Part shown: in pieces, positions 48,972-57,462 of the stretch
How the letters are laid out: every line of letters begins with the position of its first letter
Numbering within the stretch: position 1 is the first letter of the stretch
Assembly: GCA_016930055.1 (NCBI GenBank)
Contig: JAFGHP010000018.1
Coordinates: forward strand, 1-57,462
DNA: 57,462 bases
Direction: 5' to 3'
Source: Candidatus Bathyarchaeota archaeon
GTDB lineage: Archaea > Thermoproteota > Bathyarchaeia > TCS64
The notes under the pieces: model-generated
The model's database searches: none
What the model was told of the DNA's origin: nothing
What the model saw: only the letters and a program-made list of their open reading frames with translations
Position numbers and translations under genes: made by a program

Positions 48972-50162
48972 TTATTCAAGCTTTCCATTTGACAGAGTAT
49001 AACCTATTAAAAAGTTTAATTTAATACCTTCAAAAATTGGCTCAATATTAGCATATTCGTTGGGATAGCTTCTATTTCCACCTCTATCTCCTCCTGTGCT
49101 GATACTTAGGATTCCTTCACTTATCCCTGCATTCATGTTGCAACTCCCTCTGTTACTTATTCTGGGTTCTTTTCCAAGAATCCGAGTTGCTTCCTCTGCT
49201 ACAAGAGTTAAAGGGCTATGCCTTGCACCAGGAATCTGCCCCCCTTTAGTATCTTCAACCATTTCAATCCATGCTTCTAACTGTTCTTCTTCAGCTATTT
49301 CTTCAGCAGTTTGTTTTATTTTTTTAAATAAACCTTCAACAAGAGGTGCTTCAGTACTTCGTAGATCAACACTATGCCAACCATCATCACTTCGGTGGTT
49401 GAAAACGGTTCCTGCATTCAACATACTGATATTTAAATAACAATTTTCAGCCAGTTCAATTTCAAAACATCTAGTTACTGATTTAGCTACACCTTTTGTG
49501 ACGTTGGGTCCAGCTCCAGTCAAAGTATGAGCTTTAGGACCTTTAAAATGAACCTTAAACCAACGAATACTTATAGCACCATAACTAACTGAACCTAAAC
49601 CACCCATAATATCAATTAAATAATCTATTTCACCTTGATGATCTTTAATGAAGCCCTTAGTTCCTGTAAACCCAGTTTCTTCTTCAGTAACACCGACAAT
49701 GTAAATTTTTCCTGTATATTCAATGCCTTTCATAGTAAACATTCTAGCTAATCCTAAAGCGTTTACACAAATTCCACCAATATTAGTACCTGGTCCAATA
49801 AGTTTACCATCTTTTTCGATAATTGGCTTTTCAGTGTTTTTAACTAATTCAGCGACTGTTTTGAGATCGTCCATTGTTGCTAGAAAAACTATTGTTGGAC
49901 CTTTTTTTCCACTGTCAAGTAGAGCCACCGCATTACCTGTAGAATCAATATAGGAATTTTTTATTCCATATTCCTGAAATTTTTTAACCAAATAACGTGC
50001 TCTCAAAATTTCGTTACCACTAGGTGAATAAATTTTAGCAATTGCTTTCCAATCATCAATTAAATCTTTCTTATAACTATCCAAAAGTAAAAATGTTTGA
50101 TTAACTAAGGGTGGTTGGTTATATTCTTCAATTATTTTTTCATAATCTTTAGAGCTAGACAT
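48972..50162 (-). CDS. M20-peptidase-like protein with substituted metal ligands
   Basis: IYSPSGNE, VTEEETGFTGTKGF, lid-domain GPKAHTLTGAGPNV; canonical HxD and DD motifs replaced. Confidence 0.8.
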   Translation of the reverse strand: MSSSKDYEKIIEEYNQPPLVNQTFLLLDSYKKDLIDDWKAIAKIYSPSGNEILRARYLVKKFQEYGIKNSYIDSTGNAVALLDSGKKGPTIVFLATMDDLKTVAELVKNTEKPIIEKDGKLIGPGTNIGGICVNALGLARMFTMKGIEYTGKIYIVGVTEEETGFTGTKGFIKDHQGEIDYLIDIMGGLGSVSYGAISIRWFKVHFKGPKAHTLTGAGPNVTKGVAKSVTRCFEIELAENCYLNISMLNAGTVFNHRSDDGWHSVDLRSTEAPLVEGLFKKIKQTAEEIAEEEQLEAWIEMVEDTKGGQIPGARHSPLTLVAEEATRILGKEPRISNRGSCNMNAGISEGILSISTGGDRGGNRSYPNEYANIEPIFEGIKLNFLIGYTLSNGKLE

Positions 50163-50285
50163 AAATTTATATTATATTACCAAGGTAATATAAAACAAGC
50201 TCTAAAATATTGTTTAAACTCAGATATAAAAAATAAAATTAAATGTTAAAATAAAACAAACGAATTTGATAAAAATTAAAATAAT

Positions 50286-50840
50286 TTATATCCATTTAAT
50301 TTTTGGTTCTTTCTTTAAAGGTATCTCCGGTTTTCCTTTTGGGTAACCTAATAATATTGGTCCATAAATCTCTTCTTTTTCATCTAGTTCTAATACATGG
50401 ACAATTTCTTGGTTATCTTTTATAAGAGACCCAAAATATACATAACAACTACCTAATCCTAAAGATTCTGCTGCAATCATCATGTTTTCGCAGCATAAAC
50501 TACAATTTACTGCACCTCTACCTAAAACAAATAGGATAATTGGGGCTTTATAGTATATAGGATCCTCCATTTTTCCATATTTTTCTGCTTCTTTAGCAGT
50601 CTCAGGTTTACTCATTAAATTATCATAAATTTTTTTCCATTTTGGGTAGGCTGTTTCAAACAATTTTTTTCTCATTGTTTCGCTTTCTACTACAACAAAC
50701 CTCCAACTTTGACTATTTCCACCACTTGGAGCCTCATTTCCAGCAGAAATAATTGTCTCGATTAGATCTTTTGGAACATTTCTATCATCATATGAACGCC
50801 AAGAGCGCCTATTTTTAATTGTTTTAAGAACAAGATTCAT
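50286..50840 (-). CDS. Nitroreductase-family protein
   Basis: IKNRRSWRSYDDRNVPKDLIETIISAGNEAPSGGNSQSWRFVVV. Confidence 0.93.
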   Translation of the reverse strand: MNLVLKTIKNRRSWRSYDDRNVPKDLIETIISAGNEAPSGGNSQSWRFVVVESETMRKKLFETAYPKWKKIYDNLMSKPETAKEAEKYGKMEDPIYYKAPIILFVLGRGAVNCSLCCENMMIAAESLGLGSCYVYFGSLIKDNQEIVHVLELDEKEEIYGPILLGYPKGKPEIPLKKEPKIKWI

Positions 50841-50905
50841 TTAATCACTTAAACGAAGATAACTTATGAAGAGTTTTTAAACATGTTCTTATTAAAAGCT
50901 GAAAA

Positions 50906-50913
50906 CTTTTAAA
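50906..50913 (+). promoter_or_regulatory. TATA box for dph6-like gene (likely leaderless transcript)
   Basis: CTTTTAAA about 26 nt upstream of ATG 50936. Confidence 0.45.
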
Positions 50914-50935
50914 CAGTCAGAAGATTGAGCTACTT

Positions 50936-51607
50936 ATGAGATTAGCATCACTTTTTTCAGGTGGAAAAGACAGCACGTATGCTACTCATTTAATGGAATC
51001 GGAAGGATATAATGTAAAATTTCTTGTAACAATTCAACCTTTACGTGAAGATAGTTGGATGTTTCATAGCATTAACAGCAATCTTACACCTCTAATAGCT
51101 GAAGCATTAGATATACAGGTCATCTCTATGTCTTCTTCAGGTGAAAAAGAAGTTGAGTTGTCTGATTTACATACTGTTCTTAAAAGTCTACCAATTGACG
51201 GGGTTGTTTCTGGTGCAATAGCTTCAAATTACCAGAAGAAAAGAATTGATGAAATTTGTAAGAATCTCAATTTAAAACATTTTTCTCCATTATGGGGTAT
51301 GCCTCCTGAAAAAGTGTTAGATGATGAGATCTCTTCTGGAATGGATATAATATTTACTGCTGTCGCAGCTGCTGGATTTAATGAGCAGTGGTTAGGAAAA
51401 AAATTGGATCAAAACGCTATAAAAGAATTGTCTGTCCTCAATTCACGTTTTGGGCTGAATATTTGTGGTGAAGGAGGAGAATACGAAACATTAGTTCTTG
51501 ATGCCCCATGGTTTAATAAAAAATTAAACATAATAAAAGCTGAAGTTGTTTGGAATGGTACTAATGGAACATATGTTGTTAAGCAAGTTTCTCTCGAAAA
51601 GAAATGA
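50936..51607 (+). CDS. dph6: Diphthine--ammonia ligase (Dph6-like ATP-PPi enzyme)
   Basis: LFSGGKDSTYATHL, GAIASNYQKKRID, GEGGEYETLVLDAPWF. Confidence 0.93.
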   Translation: MRLASLFSGGKDSTYATHLMESEGYNVKFLVTIQPLREDSWMFHSINSNLTPLIAEALDIQVISMSSSGEKEVELSDLHTVLKSLPIDGVVSGAIASNYQKKRIDEICKNLNLKHFSPLWGMPPEKVLDDEISSGMDIIFTAVAAAGFNEQWLGKKLDQNAIKELSVLNSRFGLNICGEGGEYETLVLDAPWFNKKLNIIKAEVVWNGTNGTYVVKQVSLEKK

Positions 51608-51608
51608 A

Positions 51609-51812
51609 TTAGATTCCGTGTCTCCATTTTTCGATTTGTGAAGTTTTTTTGTTTACTTTTTTGAATATTTTATAATGGGTTTCACATAAATACGCTGTAC
51701 GTCCTTCTACTTCAAGGCCTGCTGCTTGGGCTTTGCCAACATTTATTGATCTTAATGCGTCGTTTTCGCATCCCTTAACAGTACATTTCTGTCCTTTGCT
51801 TATTTTGCCCAT
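51609..51812 (-). CDS. Small putative zinc-binding protein
   Basis: 67 aa; CTVKGCENDALRSI ... AYLCETHYKIFKK (CX4C...CX2H). Confidence 0.7.
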   Translation of the reverse strand: MGKISKGQKCTVKGCENDALRSINVGKAQAAGLEVEGRTAYLCETHYKIFKKVNKKTSQIEKWRHGI

Positions 51813-51903
51813 TTCTTTTCTAATTAAGTTAAGTAGTATCTATAGTATAAGAGTAACTTTTTTTAGGTAACATTATATTCAAGCTAGTTCTCCCCTCAAC
51901 ATT

Positions 51904-52863
51904 ATGCCAAATCTTAATGTTTCAGTGATAGGAAGTCTAGGTTACTCCAAGGATCTAGGTAAGAAGAGCACTGAGACTGACATTACTTTTTATGATCTTA
52001 AGAAAGAGAATACCACTGTAACAATTATTGAGCCTAGTAAATATCCTGAAAAATTGGCTAGTTTATTTTATGCAGTATCTTTTTCTGATTATGCTATTTT
52101 GATCATTGAAAACTTAGATGCAACTTTTGGTGAGATCCTAATAATGTTAGATACTATTGGACCAAAACAAGGTTCAATAATTTTACGTAACTACATTTCA
52201 ATTGAACAAATTAAAAAATTTATCAAAAATACTGTAGTTGAAAAATATGAATTTATGAATGATAATCCCTTAACAATTCGGAGTAAACTAATCGATCTTG
52301 CTGAAATGCCAAAGAACATGGTCACTTTAAACTACGGCACCATTGTTGTTGATCATAGTTTTAATGTAAGGGGAATTGGACCAGTAGTGCTTGGCGTAGT
52401 GAAAGACGGAACAATAAAAATTCATGATTCATTAAAGATGCTACCGGACATGAAAAAAGTAGAGGTACGTAGTATTCAGAAACATGACGATAATTTTCTC
52501 TCAGCTGAATCTGGTGATCGAGTTGGTGTTGCTTTAAAAGGAGCAGAAGTTGAAGAACTTGAGAGAGGAGTGGTTTTAAGTAACGATAATAGCTTAAAAA
52601 TTTCAGGAATCATTGAAGTAACTTCTACTCTAAATCCATATTGGCAAACACCAATCAAAGAAGGAATGGTAATTAACGTTGGTCACTACATGCAATTCCA
52701 GATGGGAAAAATAATAAAATATGAACAAACAGAAAATCCATTAAAACCGAAGCTAGTAATCAAATTAAACAAACCAATAACACATATTTCTGGAAATAAA
52801 GCTGCATTGATGTACTTAGATGGTGGAAAACTCAGAGTAATGGGATCGATTATTATTCCTTAG
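51904..52863 (+). CDS. SelB/EF1A-related protein with degenerate GTPase domain
   Basis: Translation-factor domain 2 (GTIVVDHSFNVRGIGPVVLGVVKDGTIKIHDSLKMLP..KVEVRSIQKHD..AESGDRVGVALKGAEVEELERGVVL) intact; G1/G3/G4 motifs absent. Confidence 0.85.
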   Translation: MPNLNVSVIGSLGYSKDLGKKSTETDITFYDLKKENTTVTIIEPSKYPEKLASLFYAVSFSDYAILIIENLDATFGEILIMLDTIGPKQGSIILRNYISIEQIKKFIKNTVVEKYEFMNDNPLTIRSKLIDLAEMPKNMVTLNYGTIVVDHSFNVRGIGPVVLGVVKDGTIKIHDSLKMLPDMKKVEVRSIQKHDDNFLSAESGDRVGVALKGAEVEELERGVVLSNDNSLKISGIIEVTSTLNPYWQTPIKEGMVINVGHYMQFQMGKIIKYEQTENPLKPKLVIKLNKPITHISGNKAALMYLDGGKLRVMGSIIIP

Positions 52864-52933
52864 TCAAAATCGTTTATTATTCAATTAATTTTTTAACAAT
52901 GGATTAAAATATTTTGAATAATTCATACGAGGT

Positions 52934-53764
52934 ATGGGTAATAAAGGCATAACATTATCATTATCAGATTTAGCTGCTGTTACTATGTTAAAATTTTTTA
53001 AAAAGAAAGGATTCACTGAATTTGATTCAAAGAATGTTTTAAGACTTGATGATTTAATATTAATTATCTTAGAACAACCTATAGTTTGTGAAAGGAAGAA
53101 CGAATTACCTTTAACTCCAGATCCTTATCCTATTGATTATGATAGTTTAGCAAAAAAATATGACATAGATTATTATGTTGTTGCTTCACGTCATTGGGCT
53201 CAAAGTGGTAAACCCAGTTTAACGGTTCATGCAACAGGGAATTTTACTGATTCAATAACATTTGGTGGAAACCCCTACGAATTACAGTATGTTCCAGCTA
53301 ATCCTATGAGGAATGTTTTTTTAGAAATATTAGAGAATCCACCTTCAGGTTTCCAAGTTAGTTTAGAAGCAACGCATCACTCTCCCACTCAATTTAAAAC
53401 TCCCATGTTTTTTGCTGAAGTTGGAAGCAGTGAATTACAATGGGAAAACGAAGAAGTATGCAGTTATTTAGTTGACTCTATAATCAATGGTTTGGATAAT
53501 GAATCAAAAGTACAGGTAGCAGTTGGTTTTGGTGGTGGACATTATTGCCCTAAGTTTTCAGTTCTAGAAAAAGACTATGCATTCGGCCATATCGCTGCAA
53601 AATATGCCATAAGTTCTTTAACTAATGAAATGGTAGAGCAAATGATTAAAAAAAGCCTTAATAAAGTAGAGATTGCTTTCGGAGAAAAAAGCTTGAAGGG
53701 ATCAGAGAAGAAACAGATACAATCAGCCCTAGATAAAGTTGGTATACCTCTATTTTTTAAATAA
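52934..53764 (+). CDS. dtdA: D-aminoacyl-tRNA deacylase (archaeal DtdA/GEK1 type)
   Basis: SRHWAQSGKPSLTVHATGNF, EATHHSPTQF, VGFGGGHYCPKFS..DYAFGHI. Confidence 0.94.
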   Translation: MGNKGITLSLSDLAAVTMLKFFKKKGFTEFDSKNVLRLDDLILIILEQPIVCERKNELPLTPDPYPIDYDSLAKKYDIDYYVVASRHWAQSGKPSLTVHATGNFTDSITFGGNPYELQYVPANPMRNVFLEILENPPSGFQVSLEATHHSPTQFKTPMFFAEVGSSELQWENEEVCSYLVDSIINGLDNESKVQVAVGFGGGHYCPKFSVLEKDYAFGHIAAKYAISSLTNEMVEQMIKKSLNKVEIAFGEKSLKGSEKKQIQSALDKVGIPLFFK

Positions 53765-54934
53765 TTATTCTAAAAAAACCCATTCATCTTTTTCTTCCCA
53801 AATTTTGTCTAGAATCCTTTTTGACATGATTGGTTGCAATTTTAAGAATAGGAAATCTAAATGTTTACACATTCTTTTTTGATTTAATCCCTTCCGCCAA
53901 TCATCACAATTATGTTTAATAGTTTTTTTGACAAGATCTATATCTATATAATAATTTTTTATTTTAGCTCTAACCATTTTGTTTGTAGATTCATAAATTA
54001 TGATCTCGTCTGTTAATTTTTCTGCTCTAGATAATCTCCCTAGATCAGTGAAACGGATTAAACGATCAGCTATGCTTAAGTCTTCATCATCATTTTGAAA
54101 GCTTGTTAATGTCAGTATATTGGATTTTTGTTCTTTGGATTTAGTGCGACTTTCGATTATGTTTTCTAAAATATTTTCCTGTTCATCCGTTGATGAATTC
54201 ATCATTTGTAATACTTCGATAGCGTTTTTCACTGCATTAGCATTATAGTGATTATTAAAATAGCCATACGTTTTTTTTACTTTTTTTTGTGTTTCCTCAA
54301 TTTTAGGTATCCAATCTTTGAGCTGTTTTTCGTTATATTCATAATCATACCATATTTTTTTTCCGTGTCCATGCCAACGAATATATGAAAAATCTGCTGT
54401 AATAACTACTTCAGGAGGAAGAAGGGGTTCATCTACAATAGTGTAAGCAACATTATGTTTAGTCAAGAGTTGGTATGTTTCTTTTCGTAGCCAACTTGAA
54501 TGCCTAAATTCAACTGCCCACTGGTGATTTTTAGGAAGAATTTCAATAAATTTTTCTAAATCAGAAAAATTTGTTTCGAACTCAAATTTTGGTCTTAATT
54601 GGATTAGAATTGGTCCCAATTTTTCTTGTAGAGGCTGCATTAAGTGCAAGAATTTCCATAAATCATCTTCTACTCCTTCTTCGGATTTAAGCCATTTATT
54701 ATGGGTTATTAATTGAGGTAATTTAGCTGCGAAAACAAAGTTCATTGGAGCATAACGTACCCATCCTGTAACTAATCTTTCTGTTGGATAACTATAGAAA
54801 GTGCTATTGATCTCTGTTGTATTAAATACTTTAACATATTTTGTAAACATACCAGTTTTTTTCTCGTAAAAAGGTCCAATCCATTCATCGTAACTCCACC
54901 CACTTGTACCAATTAATAGACTCAGAAACGCCAC
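53765..54934 (-). CDS. DUF72 domain protein with C-terminal extension
   Basis: LIGTSGWSYDEWIGPFY, NTTEINSTFYSYP, WAVEFRHSSWL, YIRWHGHG; C-terminal HNC(X12)CKH. Confidence 0.9.
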   Translation of the reverse strand: MAFLSLLIGTSGWSYDEWIGPFYEKKTGMFTKYVKVFNTTEINSTFYSYPTERLVTGWVRYAPMNFVFAAKLPQLITHNKWLKSEEGVEDDLWKFLHLMQPLQEKLGPILIQLRPKFEFETNFSDLEKFIEILPKNHQWAVEFRHSSWLRKETYQLLTKHNVAYTIVDEPLLPPEVVITADFSYIRWHGHGKKIWYDYEYNEKQLKDWIPKIEETQKKVKKTYGYFNNHYNANAVKNAIEVLQMMNSSTDEQENILENIIESRTKSKEQKSNILTLTSFQNDDEDLSIADRLIRFTDLGRLSRAEKLTDEIIIYESTNKMVRAKIKNYYIDIDLVKKTIKHNCDDWRKGLNQKRMCKHLDFLFLKLQPIMSKRILDKIWEEKDEWVFLE

Positions 54935-55022
54935 CTACAATTATCTTCTATTAAGTTTTTACCTAAACAGTCTTAAAACTTTATTTAAAGGAACACGATG
55001 ATAGTATTGGTAGTGTAATATT

Positions 55023-55424
55023 TTGAGCGGGTCTATTATTAAGGTAAGAAAATTAAACGAAGAACCAGGGGAATTAGTAAATGAAAGCGATTCTTTATTC
55101 GTAAATTCAGTAGATGTTGTCTTAAAACGTTCAGATTTCGATTCTTTCAGTAGTAGGATTCTTAGAATTGAGCCTGGTGGTCATACTGCTTTTCATTTTC
55201 ATTTACGTGAACATATTGTGATAGTTATCAGAGGGACCTGTAGAGTTGAGACAGATGATCAAACTATTGAAGTCCAAGAAGCTCAGATTGTTACCATACC
55301 TCCAAACGTATCTCATAGGTTTTCTAATCCTAGTAACGAAAGACTTGCATTATTAATAATGAATTTTTTTGAAGAATCAAAGATCATATCTCCTCAACCT
55401 TTACCAGAGGTTAGCGAAAAATGA
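55023..55424 (+). CDS. Cupin-domain protein
   Basis: GGHTAFHFHLREHIVIVIRGTCRVETDDQTIEVQEAQIVTIPPNVSHRFSNP; TTG start. Confidence 0.9.
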   Translation: MSGSIIKVRKLNEEPGELVNESDSLFVNSVDVVLKRSDFDSFSSRILRIEPGGHTAFHFHLREHIVIVIRGTCRVETDDQTIEVQEAQIVTIPPNVSHRFSNPSNERLALLIMNFFEESKIISPQPLPEVSEK

Positions 55425-55526
55425 GACGGCTAAAATATTTAAAAAAGTTCCAGATTTTCCAATTTAATATTTTTAAAAATATATGAAATTATAGAAACAT
55501 ATATAGGTTATAACTAACTGCCCAAT

Positions 55527-56762
55527 TTGTTAAAGAGGCTGATACTATGGGGGAAGGTGATCTTGGAGAAAAGGAGAAATCTACTCTGGTCATTCCTAAG
55601 AAGTATTGGAGAAGCCTTATTCTCGTTACTATTTAATTTTGGTGGGTTATTAGCTGGGGGTCTATTAGCAGCTTATTTTAATGTTTTTCTTGAATTGCCA
55701 TGGGCAATTATTCTTTACCCTGGAATCCTAAGCATTAGGGGAGCAATAGGGGGATTAATGAGTGCTCGAATAAGCACAGCTCTTCATTTAGGAACTATGA
55801 AACCAACTTTTTTTAATAATACGAAAGAAGCGAATATTCTCTTCAATACTGTAACTGCATTAACTTTAATGAGTACTGTAGTTATGTGGGGGTTTGGTAC
55901 CCTTTTTAGTATTATTTTTGCGGGAGCAGAATTATCAGATCTTTTCAGGATTTTTTTAGTAATCATGTCAACTATGGGTATCAGTGTTATTTTTATTTCT
56001 CCTTTAACATTTCTTACAGGCATTATTGCGTATAAAAGAGGTTTTGATCCGGATGTACTTGTATACCCAGTAATTTCCACCGTTTCTGATGTAATCATTA
56101 CAGCTTTATACTTAATAGTTCTTACAATCGTAATATATTATTCATCAATAAGTTTGATGTTACTGAGTGTAATTAATATATTATTTATTCTCTACGTTTT
56201 TTTAAGTGTAAGGAAGATTTGGAAAGAAAAAGAATTTCAAAGAATTTGTAAAGAATATTTTCTCACTCTCGTAATTTGTTCTTTAATAGTAAATATCACT
56301 GGTTCTTCGTTAAGTAAAATTTCTGAAGCAATAGGTCGTAGACCAGAAATTTACATGGTGTATCCCGCATTAATTGATACTGTTGGAGATGTCGGATCAA
56401 TAACGGGATCCACTGCAACTACAAAAATGGCTATTGGTATAATTGGTACCAAATTTAGAGACATTAAAGGGCATCTTGCAGAGATAGGCAGCGCTTTCAT
56501 TGCTTCATTAATCATGTTTATTGCATATGCATATGTATCTGCTTTCTTTTATGGGGTTAAAGATATCATACAATTAATGTACATTCTATTTTCAACACAT
56601 TTGATCGTTGTTCCCATTATTGTACTGATATCTTTTGTTACAGCTATAGAGACTCGGAAACGGGGATTAGATCCTGACAATTTTATAATTCCGATTGAAA
56701 CAAGTATCTCAGATGGATTAACAACAATAGCTTTAATGTTAGTTCTTACACTTGTTGTTTAA
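55527..56762 (+). CDS. MgtE/SLC41-like divalent cation transporter (two MgtE membrane domains, no cytosolic domain)
   Basis: Repeated ILYPGILSIRGAIGGLMSARISTALHLG and VYPALIDTVGDVGSITGSTATTKMAIG; TTG start. Confidence 0.85.
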   Translation: MLKRLILWGKVILEKRRNLLWSFLRSIGEALFSLLFNFGGLLAGGLLAAYFNVFLELPWAIILYPGILSIRGAIGGLMSARISTALHLGTMKPTFFNNTKEANILFNTVTALTLMSTVVMWGFGTLFSIIFAGAELSDLFRIFLVIMSTMGISVIFISPLTFLTGIIAYKRGFDPDVLVYPVISTVSDVIITALYLIVLTIVIYYSSISLMLLSVINILFILYVFLSVRKIWKEKEFQRICKEYFLTLVICSLIVNITGSSLSKISEAIGRRPEIYMVYPALIDTVGDVGSITGSTATTKMAIGIIGTKFRDIKGHLAEIGSAFIASLIMFIAYAYVSAFFYGVKDIIQLMYILFSTHLIVVPIIVLISFVTAIETRKRGLDPDNFIIPIETSISDGLTTIALMLVLTLVV

Positions 56763-56781
56763 AAAAGGATAATAATATTTT

Positions 56782-57462
56782 TTACATTAATCCTTTAGTT
56801 TTTTCATATTCGTAAATTAATCTTGATGTTACGACCCAGGTTTCCAATGGTTCAGGGTATATACTTATCGTTTCATCTGCAATTGAAAGAACTTCTTTAT
56901 TCATTGGACCAGTTGGATAAGCTCCGATTATAAATAATGGATTTATTTCATTAACAATTTTTTTACAAACATTTTCGAGATTAGATTGAGACCCATGATT
57001 TGTTAAAACTATTTTTTTTGTTGGCTTAACAAAATCAATTATTTCTTTTAGAGTCATTTTTTCTATTCTTAAAAGAGGTTTATCTGGTTTTGGTGGAACC
57101 TGTTTTTCAATTAACAACTGTTCCATTAAGGTGTTAAATCTGTAACAGTCTCGTGGTAATCTAACTTCTGGAGAGAAAAAAATTGTTTCTTTGTTATATG
57201 TTTGAGATAGTAGATTCAATTTACCTTTTTTATTTAGAGGAGATCCTAAAGCTTCTAATAAGCAGAAATGTATGATGTCGGGGCGTCCTCTTTTCTCTGA
57301 ATCAAGTAGATTCTGCATCGCGTAATGATGTAGACTTCTGTCAAGTAAACATCTTTCTGGTTTTTTTCCCATCCTTTTTGCATTTCTTGTAACTGAAGGA
57401 TGTTTTAAAATTTCTCTTGGGACTAATTCAAGAGCTGTTTCAGCAAATAGAATGTTGATCAT
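56782..57462 (-). CDS. nep1: rRNA small-subunit pseudouridine methyltransferase Nep1/Emg1
   Basis: MINILFAETALELVP..., LDRSLHHYAM, GRPDIIHFCLLEALGSPLNKKG, LLRIEKMTLKEII; initiator Met coincides with the last base of the window. Confidence 0.93.
   Translation of the reverse strand: MINILFAETALELVPREILKHPSVTRNAKRMGKKPERCLLDRSLHHYAMQNLLDSEKRGRPDIIHFCLLEALGSPLNKKGKLNLLSQTYNKETIFFSPEVRLPRDCYRFNTLMEQLLIEKQVPPKPDKPLLRIEKMTLKEIIDFVKPTKKIVLTNHGSQSNLENVCKKIVNEINPLFIIGAYPTGPMNKEVLSIADETISIYPEPLETWVVTSRLIYEYEKTKGLM

Noticed and set aside
1-57462. CRISPR arrays, rRNA genes, IS elements, toxin-antitoxin or restriction systems
   Set aside because: Looked for on reading; no regularly spaced repeats, transposase motifs or nuclease/methylase pairs found. 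The only mobile-element gene is the edge integrase.

Overview
A 57.5 kb low-GC archaeal chromosomal window. Domain-level assignment rests on TFB, RadA, Hel308, archaeal-type PEP carboxylase, archaeal SAM synthetase, Trm5, Nep1, DtdA and TATA boxes close to start codons. Lineage below that is not determinable from sequence alone; an Asgard-like archaeon is only a guess. It is gene-dense and mostly housekeeping: purA / grpE-dnaK-dnaJ / purB, ETF alpha-beta, PPDK, PpcA, Ca2+-type P-ATPase, HypD, and translation factors or modifiers. There is one tRNA-Arg(CCT), abutted by a truncated tyrosine recombinase at the left edge. I saw no CRISPR array, rRNA, IS element or recognisable defence island. The most notable observations are: (1) the integrase/tRNA-Arg junction; (2) several family members with eroded active-site motifs, namely M24, M19 and M20 metallopeptidase homologues, a SelB/EF1A-like protein with no recognisable GTPase motifs, an AsnB homologue without Cys2, and a DnaK with Asp->Ser in the phosphate-2 motif; (3) a glycyl-radical enzyme plus activase operon resembling hydroxyproline dehydratase; (4) a minimal DsrE/F/H-like triad; (5) a transporter split by a -1 frame overlap; (6) a DUF72 protein with a SWIM-like C-terminal motif; (7) widespread TTG initiation. 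All family calls are by motif reading from memory; no database search was run.
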